Shown here one piece after another: positions 1 to 12,000 of a stretch of DNA of 64,000 nt. The DNA is taken from the NCBI RefSeq assembly GCF_011397635.1, contig NC_064769.1:22089207-22153206 (forward strand), read 5' to 3'. Under the pieces are notes generated by a model, which searched no databases, was not told where the DNA came from, and saw only the letters and a list, made by a program, of their open reading frames with translations. The stretch is from Epinephelus fuscoguttatus. Lineage: Eukaryota; Chordata; Actinopteri; Perciformes; Serranidae. Within the stretch, counting starts at the first letter, position 1. Every line of letters begins with the position of its first letter. A program made the position numbers and the translations under genes.

Positions 1-2639
1 AGTTCGGGATGGACCTTACGAAGCAGGAGCATGGGGTGAGCTTCCAACGACTTGTGTAGCTTTCAGAAGAAACAAGTGTTCAATGATAATAACATGACCA
101 AAAATTTTAAATATTATGAAATCACTGACTTTTCAGAGAAGTGATTATAAAAGATGGACCTTCACAAATGGGGGCCAAAACATTTACGATTTAAGGGTGC
201 AAGGGTACACAAAAGTCAGGGTTTGGTTCATGCCCTGGTGTAGGAGTCACAGTTTGGTGTGAGTTCGGTACAGCAAAAAAAACCCAAATGCATTATGATA
301 CGTTTCTTTTTATTTATTTTGAATAGATAGTAGTGCCAGAGACAAATAAAATCCTCCTGCTGGGGACGGAGGTAACATTTTGCTCACTGGCAACTTTGGT
401 AAACTATTTTCATTTTAAAAATAAGGAACATTTTAAACACTTAGCTATCACACTGTGTGAACACTGAACAAACTCTTTCCCAAAAGTCAACAGGTCACAG
501 CAGGGTATAAAAATGAAAAAGCATCTCTTATGTTATGAAACTGATAATTTTCAAAATACATAGAATTAAAGTTGTGCACAAGGAGGCAGGTTTAATATGC
601 CATCCTGGTGATCGGCACATCTGGGTGATGCTGCCAAATATGAGATAGCACATTAGATCTGTTTGAATTCACTTTGTTTGGCAACACACCCTGCTTGTCT
701 TATACACACCTCCTTCTCAGTTGCTGTTGTAGCTGACCAGGAAGGAAAGTTTTTTTTCTATCTTGGGTTGTGAAGTCATGACAACTACTGTGCCTTACCA
801 TGCTTCTGATTGTTTTACCATGACATTGTAACCCTAACCAATCTCGCTCCTCTTGCCTAAATCTAAACCAACCAACGAAGGCAACAAGCACTTGCTAGTC
901 AGATGGAGAGTAGGGCAGGTGATGCCTTCACAATCCTAGGAAAAAAATTGGAAACTGGGAGCCTGCAAGCTGGTCTTCCAGCTCCGCATTTCATTTAATT
1001 TGCTTGTTGGTCTAACCTTGTTATAAGTTGCTAATGGCATACACCTAAAAGTTTACAGGCTGAACTCACTCTTGTGAACTTTTGTTCCATATTACATGCA
1101 TCAGTCTACATGCCATGTGTTCTTTGGGCTTCATGCACCAGACCGTGGCTCGCTGTACTGTGAGGGTTCAGTACAAATACATAAACCCTCACAGCCCTAT
1201 AAAATCATCACAGATATTTACTGAACTGTGTAAGTTTTACCTGTCTTCTTTTTATCTCAGCACAATAACTTACAATAACACTCTTACTCCTGTGCCACAG
1301 GTTAAGGGCAGCATCGTGAAAGCCTCCCCTTACACTGCGTGCGGACCAATAGATAACACAGTGGAGCTTAAAGGGCATATTGCTCTGGCACTGCGTGGTG
1401 ACTGCATGTTCGCTGTTAAGGCTCGTCGGCTGCAGGAGGCAGGAGCCATAGGAGTCATCTTTATAGGTGAGGATGATTATCAGGGATGTTGAAACCACAT
1501 TTTTTCCTATAGTCCATCTCAAAGCTCAGACAGCAAAGATTAGAATAACTAAATATATGAAGGCTGGACCTAAAGAAATTAAATCTTTTCAAATACTCCA
1601 TTACTCTCTTTCTCAGACCACCGAGAGGGAAGCAATAGTGAGGAAACTCCCCTCTTCCAGATGGTTGGAGATGGCGACTCCACTGAAGACATCACCCTGC
1701 CGTTGGTGTTCGTGTTCAACCGCGAGGGTGCTGTGCTCACAGCAGCTCTGGAGGAACATCACAATGTGGATGTGCTGCTGCTGCCCAAAGAGAGGCAGCT
1801 GGGACATGGTGAGGAGCAGAAGGAGGAAGATTAAATGATAAGGCTGGCGATATTCTATATTTTTGTTACTGTTAGCAAAACCCATAAACTGAACACCAAA
1901 ACCAGTTAGGTGCGCTTTTTTACCGTTTCCACTGTGAAAAGTTGTGGATGATACTGATGGAACTGTTCCATATCTTCCCCATTTTTGGTCCCCCCTCTGT
2001 TGGGGTACCTAGCACACAGATCTGGTGCTAAAAGGTGGAGCTGTGAACACTGCAGTCCGTTGATTGGTCAATAGAGGACAGTCACTCTGCTCAGGGCTGA
2101 GTTGTGGCTGGTTTTGAGGCTCATGTAACCACTGTTCACACGAGTTTTATTAGTAGACTGTAACTATAAAATGAAAGGATGTTTTGCTGCCTCTAGCAGC
2201 AGCTGGAGTCTAGGTCCCCTTTAACTTACAACCTGTATGGATTATACAGAAGGACAACTGCAAATACGGCTGACAAAATTATTTCAAATGTCAAATCTTA
2301 GTTACTCTCTCTGTTCTTATTCTAATTTCGTATATCGTTGGTTCTCCTCCTCATTGTCCAGATAAGACAGACAAACCCCTCGGCATGAACATCAAACTCC
2401 GCCTGGCAGAGGAGGGGGAGTTGGAGGAGGGAGCATCCAGAGGGCCCACCTTGGAGTTTGTGTTGGAGAAACAGGAGGTGCTTCTTAAGGAGGAGGAGGA
2501 GGAGGACGAAGAGCTCAGAGGACGACAACAGCCACAGCGGTTCTGCACAGTGGCAGCAGAGACAGACAGAACTGAACCGTGTTCAGCTGATTCCTCTCAA
2601 ACCACAAACTCTGACAGTAGACCAGACGCAACCCCCTGA
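1..2639 (+). CDS. edem3: EDEM3-like ER mannosidase-family protein, C-terminal exons (partial)
   Basis: Four in-phase coding segments: 1-35 (ends at donor GTGAGC), 1301-1466, 1617-1808 and 2362-2639 (TGA at 2637-2639). The first reads FGMDLTKQEHG, the join just before the PA domain in EDEM3. Segments two and three form the PA domain: a LALRGDCMFAVKAR core, then EAGAIGVIFIG, TPLFQMVGDGDSTEDITLP and an NREG...VDVLLLP end. EDEM3 is the EDEM member that carries a PA domain after its GH47 (alpha-mannosidase) domain; the family trims mannose from misfolded glycoproteins for ER-associated degradation. The GH47 part lies left of the window. The last exon encodes about 92 acidic residues with an EEEEEDEE run and ends DATP, with no KDEL-type signal, and the tail is shorter than I remember for human EDEM3. 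It could be edem3 itself or an edem3 paralogue. Confidence 0.8.
36..1300 (+). other. edem3-like intron
   Basis: Intron between the partial first exon (donor at 36) and the PA-domain exon (acceptor CAG ending at 1300). It is AT-rich and I recognise no gene, RNA or transposon in it. Short open frames inside it have no support. Confidence 0.55.
1911..2135 (-). mobile_element. Transposon fragment in the edem3-like intron
   Basis: This stretch is an inverted copy of 42185-42413: both share GGGGTACCTAGCACACAGAT, AAAAGGTGGAGCTGTGAACA and CAGGGCTGAGTTGTGGCT. The 42 kb copy sits at the right end of a complete inverted-repeat element (40713-42463), so this one is a fragment of the same family. It lies wholly inside the intron 1809-2361. 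Confidence 0.75.
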
Positions 2640-4640
2640 CCACTGCTGATCCCAAAGCTGCCAAGTTTCCTAACACTGATTTCTTGTCAGTTTCTGAATG
2701 GCGTGTGCCTCAGAGCCCCTCACTGCCCTACATGGAGCCCCAACTGACCCAGCCTGCATGTTTACAGCCGATGGAGGAGCGCGAAGCAGTGTGATGGCCC
2801 CTTTGCATCCTGTCTTGACTATGAAACCTAAAGATGGTCCTACATTTATTAGACAGAGAGTCAAAGTGCGGCTGCAGGTCTCTCTGAAACGAGGGATGTC
2901 ATGAGACTAAAACAGGTAGCTGAAGGACAAAGACTGTAGGTTCAGATGGCTGGGCTGTTACTGCCCACACCTAGCCTGTAGTGTTGCTATTGTAGGCACA
3001 TACACGGTGTTGATAATGACATAGATCATCAACTAGAATTTAAAATTACCTCACCTCGGAGGAAAACATAGACAAAGCAAAATGTACTCAGCTAGGTTTT
3101 TATGCAATGCAGTTTGTTTTTAATGTAGAGTGCACCTTTTCACTTCAATAACTACTGTTAAATATTCAGTGAGAGCAGATGGAATATTACCTGGCCAGTA
3201 GGTGGCGTTAGCTGCCATAACTTCTCAGTAACATAGTGGATGAAAGAGATGAGCTGGGGCCAATTTGGAAAGTTGATTTTTATTTTGTACCAGTAAGCAA
3301 CTTCAGGGAATTTCAAGAGTGAATGCAGTTTGCTAGGTTGACCCATTTGAGGAAATGTTTGTGTGTGTGTTGTGCATTTCCTTTTTGCTATAGTGTATGT
3401 GTGAGTGTGTGTAATAATACCCAAGAAAGTGTCTCAGCTAGATCATGAGTGCTGTCAGATGACCCCCCCGTCATTACAAAGACGTTATGCGAGGGTTTAA
3501 GAGTAAAAACTCTGTCGGATTGACCACCGTGAATCATTTTTCAGGCTGAATGCTACTTTTTCCCCGGCCCATTAACACCTGTCTAGTCACTATTAGATTG
3601 TAACCATGTCATTTTAAAAACATCGCCAGAAAATTACCAAAGCTGGTTTTCTTGCAAGCGAAGTCTACATGTAACTCTGGTTTAGTTCCAGATGCAGCAT
3701 CACAGGTTGGTCTGCGGTCCCAGACTGCAATGCACTTTGAAACACGGGTATGATCATCTGTGGCAGATTAATTTCTTTTTGTGTGTTACAATAATTGCAG
3801 TCATATATGCTCCTATTTACATTACATTGTGCCATGATGCAATGGTCATAGCCACCTTAAAATGTAAGTAGTACGTCACAGCTTAAATTTAAATTTAAGT
3901 TTTGCATCATCTGAAATGGTAACAGTCAAACTGGAAAGGCTCATTAAATCCTGTACGTCTCTTACACTCTCTTAACAATATTCCGGGCATTTTTATGTGT
4001 AATTATTTTATGCAACACTTCATAAAGATGCACAACTCTTTAATCAGTTTGTTCATATTCACTTTATTCTCACTAATTATTTGTTGCATGATTTTTGTCT
4101 TGTGTGGTACATTAAATGTGAGCCTATGTTTGAGTGGGGGAAACACTTCTCACGCCAGAGTATGTTGTGGTTTATGTTTGTACAGTGGACCTGTTCCTGA
4201 TGCTGCTGAGTTCATTTGAAGTCTTAATCCAACATGACAGTCTTTATTTTTTGTTGTTGTTGAGCCTGTATGAGGCTTTGCCAACCCGTATACCTCAGGA
4301 CTGTTTACGTCTCCGCTCACGCACAGAAGAGGACCGTGAACAAGAAGTAGGGGATTCTTTTTTTTTTTTTCTTCATGCTATTTAATTTTCAGCAGTTCTC
4401 TAAGGTATTTGTTGATCAGTGGATGAAAGACAAAAAGTGCCATAAGAGATGCATGACATGGCTCCTGTTTCTGTTTCACATCCTGTCTGTATTTAGTTTC
4501 TGACTGTAAGCTGAGGCAATCCCGTTAATAAATTTGAAATCACCATTATTAAACCTTTTTCATCTTTTCTTTCTTGCATTATAGATTTACTTTACATCAG
4601 TTTTCAGCAGCTGTGAAATACACATCAGGTCAGGAAAAAA
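2640..4640 (+). other. Probable 3' UTR and downstream flank of the edem3-like gene
   Basis: No second gene is seen after the stop at 2639. A canonical AATAAA is present at 4527-4532 and could end a long 3' UTR, but transcription could equally end earlier. Short open frames here have no recognisable features. Confidence 0.35.
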
Positions 4641-5250
4641 GACACAAATGACTACAAAGAGACACAAAATATTTTTAAAAAGACACAAATTTACCTCAAA
4701 AAGACACAAAATTCCTGAAAAAGACATTTAAAAAGACACAAATGACAACAAAGATATAAAACAATCAAAAAAAGACAGAATTACCTCAAAAAGAGACAGA
4801 ATGGCTGCAAAGAGACAATCACAAAATTACTTCAAAAGGACACAGAATTACCTTAAAAACACAAAATTACTTCAGAGACAAAATTACCTCACAAAAGACA
4901 TAAAATTACTTAAAAAAAAACACAAAATTACTTCAAAGAGACACAAAATTTCCAACAAGATACATAACCAAAACAAGGCAAAATTACCTCAAAATGACAC
5001 AAAATTACACAAAAGGACTACAAAGAGGCACAGTTTGCAAAAAAAAGACACGACAAAAAAGACACAAAATTTCTTTAAATAGACACAAAATGACTTAGAA
5101 GACACAAAATTACTTCAAAGAGTCTCAAAACGACTACAAAGAGGCACAAAATTTCCAAAAAGACACAAAATTACCTCAAAAGACACAAAATTGCCTAAAA
5201 AACAAAACAAAATGACTTTAAAAAGACACAAAATGACCACAGAGACACAA
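4630..5250. repeat. Degenerate 'gacacaaaat' minisatellite, array A
   Basis: Tandem, imperfect units built on 'aaagacacaaaattacctcaa', with variants such as 'gactacaaagag'. Unit length drifts around 20 bases. The same motif forms the larger array B at 7290-8640, so both probably expanded from one source. Open frames within it on either strand are low-complexity artefacts. Confidence 0.85.
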
Positions 5251-7289
5251 ATAACCAAAATTCTCTGTAATTTGAGAATTATGAAGGATGAGCAACAACA
5301 ATATAATTTCTTTACATATGCCTCCTCTACACATGGCATTAAGCTAATTAAGCAACACTGTTTCTTTCCTGTGGCGTTTTCAGAGAGGAAACATGAGGGT
5401 TAATCGTGAACGCAGGAAACAAACCTCTCCTGTCATAGAGCTACCAAGTTGTGTTTTGGTAAATACACTGAATGTTCTTTTGTTTTTTTCCTGTCAGAGA
5501 AAGATGAGGCAGACGACTGAGACCTTCTGTGTCAGGTGGGAACAGCTACCTCGGAATAGCACAAAAAATGGTGACGTTCAAGGTGACATCATTGATAATG
5601 ACAGAGGTGATGCTGACAAGAGGAAATGATTCACAGACCTGAGGTTTTTTTTAGTTATACAGGTCATACAGTTCTGACTGTACAAAGTTCCTGGTATTCA
5701 TGTAATATTCATCTTAACTACCTTCAGATTCAGTGATAGATGTTTCCCACATAATAAATGAGTCGGGTTATTTTTTACAGACATTTATGGTGCTAGTATT
5801 CAGAGTTTAAACATATGATAACTGACAGACACAGCTGAGGTCAAGTGATGGTGACCACTTCTGCCTATGTAGCTGAAGTTTGGCCTTATTTGGTTTGCTC
5901 TTTCAGCTCTGAGCAAACAAACAAACCCGGTTTTTCACCAGCTGCCACTCACTGTTTGGCCTGTGTGTAGAAAAGAATAATGGCGTTTGGAGATAATGGG
6001 CAGAATGGACAACAATAGAACAAGAGATGTTTGTTTATTTGATTTGTACTCAATACCTACATCTTTTAATATTTGATGTGGTGTCATTTTACTGCACCTG
6101 CTACATTCTGTTAAATGGGTACACATATACCAGTTACTCATCAACTTTCTCCCTCAGCCACCATCTTCATCAGGCTGTTATTAACCAATCTGTGTTGTGT
6201 AATGATTCATTAACTGATACAAATAAACGAGTGATTGCTTGACGACGTGTAAACTCAGCAGCATTAAAATAAGATTATCCATTTTTTTATCAGCATATGT
6301 CAAGCAGTGTGTAAACTATAAAACCTAATGCACCTAATGTCATTTAACACCGGCTTTACCACGTCATCACGTCTTACGTCTGTGCCCTGTTTGTGTCTCC
6401 TGCTGCCTTCAGGTGCTGTGGGAAACAGGGGCAAGATTTGGAGAAGCATGTGGTAAAGGTTATGGTAAAGGCAATAAAATAAAATAAAAGAAAAAATTAA
6501 GAATTATAAAAGAAAAAAAATTAAATTTAAAGGTCGGAATTTCCATTGATGTTTTAGTTTTCATGATTGATTGAAAACTGTCTGTAGGTTACATCAAAAA
6601 CTGATTGTCAGAATTAATATTCACCTGTAATTATATTTTTTTTTTAGTTATGGCACTTTTTGCTGGCGTGTATTTTACATAGTTTTAACATTTAATTGTC
6701 ATGTTTGCCTTCAGTGGAAAATTAAAAAGACAGCCTATTAACCTTAGATTGAATCTGGTATAAAACATTCTGGTTGACATCTTGGCTAATATTTGCTTCC
6801 TGGAGCTAAAGGCTTGAACACAGTTGTTTACCAAAAATAAAAAAAAATAGAAATACTACTACAACTACTACTACTACTAATAATAATAATAAAAACTCAA
6901 CTTTTAACCACATGTCACTGTCTGTCTTAGCAGAGGGAGATTGGAAACATAGACAATTGTAGGCCAGCAGCCTGCAATGTAAGAAAAGGGGAAAAAAGGA
7001 CCAAATAAAGACTAAATAATAAAAACATTTATGTAGAACTTTTCAAGCTTTCAAGTGCTTTCCAAATTAAAATATTTCCAGAATAGATACTAAAAATCAG
7101 AAACCCATGTAAGCTGCCCCTGACACTCAATGTAGGACGCACCTTATCTAGCCTAATAAGGACCAACTCTTGTTTTTGTTTTAGTCACATCAAATCAGAA
7201 TGACGACTTTGAAGAGGTCGATAGAGGATTACCTCTTTTGACTTTGTAATTATATAAAAAATACTAATGGTCATGGAATTAATAACTGA
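5251..7289. other. Intergenic spacer between the two minisatellite arrays
   Basis: AT-rich spacer with no recognised gene. It holds an A-rich patch around 6470-6540 and a short ACT/AAT trinucleotide run at about 6860-6893. A good splice acceptor at 5497 is discussed under findings. Confidence 0.4.
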
Positions 7290-8640
7290 GCTGACATGAA
7301 AGCAAAGACACAAACAACACACAAAATGATTGCAAAGAGAAACAAAATGGCTGAAAAAGAAACAAAATTATCTCAAAAAGACACACAGTGACTACAAAGA
7401 TACACAAAATGACTAGGAAGAGACACAAAATAGCTGAAAAAGAAACAAAATTATATCAAAAAGAATGACCAAAAAGACAAAAAAAATGACCTGAAAAAGA
7501 CACAACATTACCTCAAAAAGACACATGATGAATACAAAGAGACACAAAATGTCCAAAAAAGAAAAAAACTTATCTCAAAAAGACACACAATGACTACAAA
7601 AGACACAAATTTACTACAAAGAGAGACAAAATGACCGAAAAAGACACAAAATGGCTGAAAAAGAAACAGAATTACCTCAAAGAGACACAATGACTACAAA
7701 AAGACACAAAATAACCGAAAAGGACACAATGACTACAAAGAGACACAAAATGACCGAAAAAGACACAATGACAGAAAAAGACACAATATTACCTCAAGGA
7801 GACACAAAATGACCAAAAAAAGGACACAAAATGGCTGAAAAAGAAACAAAAATGACCTCAGAGAGACACAATGACTACAAAGAGACACAAAATGACCAAA
7901 AGAGACACAATGACAGAAAAAGACACAATATTACCTCAAGGAGACACAAAATGACCAAAAAAAGGACACAAAATGGCTGAAAAAGAAACAGAATTACCTC
8001 AAAGAGACACAATGACTACAAAAAGACACAAAATAACCGAAAAGGACACAATGACTACAAAGAGACACAAAATGACCGAAAAAGACACAATGACAGAAAA
8101 AGACACAATATTACCTCAAGGAGACACAAAATGACCAAAAAAAAGGACACAAAATGGCTGAAAAAGAAACAAAAATGATCTCAGAGAAACACAATGACTA
8201 CAAAAAGACACAAAATGACCGAAAAGACACAAAATTACTACAAAGAGACACAAATGGCTGTAAAAGACACAATGACTACAGAGATACAAAATGACCAAAA
8301 GAGACACAAAATGACCACAGACAGAAAAACCTAAAAAAAGACCCAAAATTACCTCAAAGAGACACAATATGACTACAAAGAGACATAAAAGACACAAAAC
8401 GACCAAAAAATACACAAAATAACATCAAAAGACAAAAAATCACTTTAAAAACACCCAAAATGATCTCAAAGAGACACAAAATAACCAAAAAAGACATAGG
8501 AAGTACTTTCAAAAAGCCAAAATGCCCCAAAAAGACACAAAATAACTATAAAGAAACGAAAAATGACCACAGACACAAAACACTTAAAAGATGCACAATG
8601 GCAACAAAGAGATTCAAAACACCAACAAACAAAAGATGCG
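7290..8640. repeat. Large 'gacacaaaatgac' minisatellite with higher-order structure, array B
   Basis: About 1.35 kb of imperfect tandem units such as 'agacacaaaatgaccaaaaa' and 'gacacaatgactacaaag'. A longer pattern repeats on top of these: the block 'acacaatattacctcaagga' occurs at 7781, 7922 and 8102, and 'ataaccgaaaaggacac' at 7711 and 8033. The higher-order repeat is therefore about 320 bases, made of parts of roughly 141 and 180 bases. The array lies about 0.4 kb upstream of npdc1 exon 1. Confidence 0.85.
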
Positions 8641-8689
8641 AAGTCTGTTTATATTGCTCTGTGTAGGAGAGGTAGTGGGGCCTTCTACA

Positions 8690-9082
8690 AATCAGTGCCC
8701 ATAGGTACATTATCTCTTAATCAGCCCGCGCTGATAATAATAGTAATATAGAAAATATAAGTTTGCCGTCTGCTGGGAGAGAACCCTGTGTGTGTTGATT
8801 TAGGAGTGTACGAGGAGACCTGAAGGCAGCACACACGCGAACACACGCCCCCTCCTCCCCCTGCTGAAGCTCCGCTATCTTTAGCTCTTCACGGATTACA
8901 GTGCGCAGTGTGTCACTGGCTGCTCCCGGGTTCACCTGCACGGCTTATCCTTGTGAATACTTCTCGCTGAAGCCCTCTCGCTAAACAACAAACTGACTAC
9001 AAACTTAAAACGGGAGCGATGGGGGAATGACGACAAAGTCCGTCCGCGTGTCCGGTTCTCCGTCCCTGAGAAGACCCCGAGG
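8690..9082 (+). promoter_or_regulatory. CpG-rich promoter/leader region of npdc1
   Basis: GC content and CpG density rise sharply compared with the AT-rich flank and stay high into the first coding exon. This is the usual look of a vertebrate CpG-island promoter. No clear TATA box was seen and the transcription start is not known. The leader contains two upstream ATGs, at 9019 (ends within 4 codons) and 9027 (runs past the main start in another frame). Confidence 0.5.
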
Positions 9083-12000
9083 ATGCTGCTGCTCCCCAGC
9101 CCGCGGAGCGAGCGCTGGCGCCGGGCCTCGCTGCTGCTGCTGCTGCTGCTCGCCGCGGTGCTACTCTGTGTCGTCCCTGTCGGTGCCAGCCTGCCAGGTA
9201 AACACACAACAACACATGTTACAGAACACACAGCCAGACACACTAATTACCCGCGCTAGTGTAAGCTGATGTTGTCTGTGTCATTAGTAACCCTGACTGG
9301 GGCATCTTTAACCAAGGAGCTCGTGACAATTATAGAGGTGCTTTTTACCTGAAGACCATTTTAATACAGCATGAATTATCACTTTTGTTTGTTTGTTTGT
9401 TTACGGTGATTTTTTTTTTTTGCTGTTGATAAAGTAGCCTGCTAGTTTGGGACATCCCATGAGTTCACACGGACGTTTTTGGACAGGTTAAACAAGTGTC
9501 TGTATCTCTGTGTGAGTAAGGGAAGAGCCCAAGGCAAAAAACAATGGTGATAAACAAAACTACAAATTCCCTTCCTTGTCAGGTTACTCAGTGCATTTCC
9601 TTGTATGTTCACAGATTGTTATTATGTTAATATTGCACTAATGTAGCCCAAATGTTAAGAGTATGTAGGTCAGATTTAAATGGAGGAAATAGAGTATTAT
9701 TTTATTGTGATAACATAACATTTAACATGATAACATTTCATTTGTTTAATTGTTTATTTATCTCTCAGTATTATCTCAGAAGTAATGGCTATTACAGCAG
9801 CTACAAAAATCCAAAATAATTTCCTTCACAATGTTTGTAAAAGCAGAAAAGCAAGCAACTGTTTGTGCTTTTTGTATATATGTAAAATAAAACTGCATAT
9901 AAAGCTGTAACCTGACAAAACACGTATAAAAACAAAGGGATGGGAGTGAAAATTGATACAGGAAAATTTGGTGTGGCGATATTGTGTCGATACACGGATG
10001 CCAAGTATTGATTTTTGTATTAGCCTTTATAAATTATTAATATTTCAAATACAAATTAAACTTTTGGCAGCCTCATAAGTGCTTTTTCAGTCCACTAAAC
10101 ACATTTTGCTGCACTAAAAATGACCGAAGTGAGATAAACAAACTGAAAACCGTATCTTAAGTTTTCCTTTGGGGACATAATGTGAAGCTGAAAAGGGTAA
10201 AAATACGCAGCACATCACGTAACATTCAGACTTGAGTATGGTGATACTGTGTTGTAGGGCCTCAGGAGATTTGCACACCTATTAAAAACAGGAATTAATT
10301 AGTAAGTATTTTCACAGTTGAGTCACTTTTTATTCTGGAAACAGGTTTGAGAACAGTTTTAAATATTGGAAACACATATTTGAGTGCAGTCTCATGCCTG
10401 TTCGTGTGTGTGTGTGATGGGTCTCCACGCTGTGATGATTGCTGCTGTTGCTGTGTGCAGGGGAGATAATCTGCTCCTGAGCTTTTAGCACAGAAACCCA
10501 TGTGGGAGAACCAACAGCTGGACACTCACATGTAATCTTAAGCTTTTATCTGATGGACACACACACGCTGCACTGGCACTGAACGTTTACAGCCTTGACC
10601 TGGACACAGAGTTGTGTAAATGTACAGATTTTAATGTATTTGTCCAGACAACACGTAGGCTAAATCCATCCATGCAGTCGAGCTCACTAAAGTCTGTGCA
10701 TGAAATCATAAGGATGTGTGAAGGGTAATTTTGCTTGTGTATGTTAAAGAGGATGAAGGAGACGTGACGCAGTGTCAGCCGTGTTTTTCCTTTTGTCTGT
10801 CATCAAAATTCAACCAGTGCAAATACTGTTTCCTCTCTCAAGAGCTGCAAAACAAAACTGTGTGGAAAAAGATGGTTTGGTGACGTAGAGAAGTTTATCA
10901 GTGTCAGAATAAAGTAATCATTAGCTGTCGATACACTTGTTTTACGCGTTCATAGAAGACTAATATGTTTGCTCTCATCAGCAGCCATAGAATCTTTCTA
11001 GCGTGTCGTGTTTTGACACCTGTTATATTTGAACGCAGCTTGTTGGCAAGGTGTGAAAATGTGTCAAATGGGGGCTATTGTTTGCATGTGTTGTGTCAAA
11101 ATAACAAGACAAGGCAAAATAACACCTTTTTTCAGTCCCATGTGATGTAACAGCGCAATGCATGATGCTGCACAGGAACTTTATTGGAGATATTTATTGA
11201 AGATGTACTTTATTAGAGGTCGTTGAATATACTGGAGGCATGTGCAGAACCCTTAAAAAGCACACTCAGTTTAACAGCACATCAGGTTTCGGGGTGTTTT
11301 TGCTGGAGTGTGACAACAGCATGAAGTACATAGTAATCAGGTGGTTGATTCAGCAAACGTCGACACATCATCATCATGTGTATATGCCAGAAAGCTTTCA
11401 CAGAACATTTGGTTCTTGGGATGGAGGTATTCCAAAATCTCCATAAACCCCATTGCTTACATAAACGAAGTCTAGTCCGTGGCTGAGATACAGAATTAAT
11501 TACCTTAACATGCAGAGGTTGTTGTGTAAATCAGACTCACATCGAATTAGCAGAAGAAAAGTCACTTTTTTCACGGATTTATTTGCATGTTCTTGCTGCT
11601 CTAATTTTAGCATTTCCCCGTAGAAACATCATCCTCACTTCTCGATGTTCTAATTCAGCCTGATCATTGTTGTGCTGCCACGTTTAAATGCCACGTTTGT
11701 CATTCAGCGAGCCCACATGGAACTGCTGTGATGATTATTCAGAGAGCCGCTGCCTGCGGCCTTTTCCTCCACCAGGATTAATCTTTAACGATTAATATCT
11801 TCGGTGTCACACACGCACGCACACAGCCACTGGCCGTGGTGTTTTTCAATCACCTTATTTTGCCCTGCGGCAAAATTAGTCATCTGTGTTGTAGTGGGGA
11901 TTGAGAGCAATGAAAAGTAAAGGGGAATGACACACACGCTCACTACCAGGCGACATAAAGAACACTGAGATGATGACAGGGTTCATAAGCAATGATTTCT

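Noticed and set aside
2351-2548. Minus-strand frame with a poly-Ser tract
   Set aside because: Antisense shadow of the acidic last exon of the edem3-like gene.
3158-3424. In-frame R-D-E-L near 3248 considered as a missing ER-retrieval exon for the edem3-like gene
   Set aside because: The reading continues past the motif without a stop and there is no matching splice site.
8116-8415. Minus-strand frame of 99 codons rich in Leu, Val, Phe and Cys, looking like a membrane protein
   Set aside because: It is the translation of the 'gacacaaaat' minisatellite; the hydrophobic look follows from the repeat composition.
9027-9269. 80-codon plus-strand frame starting before npdc1, considered as an alternative N-terminus
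   Set aside because: It is in another frame; the frame from 9083 gives a signal peptide and splices in phase to the next eight exons. Kept only as an upstream frame.
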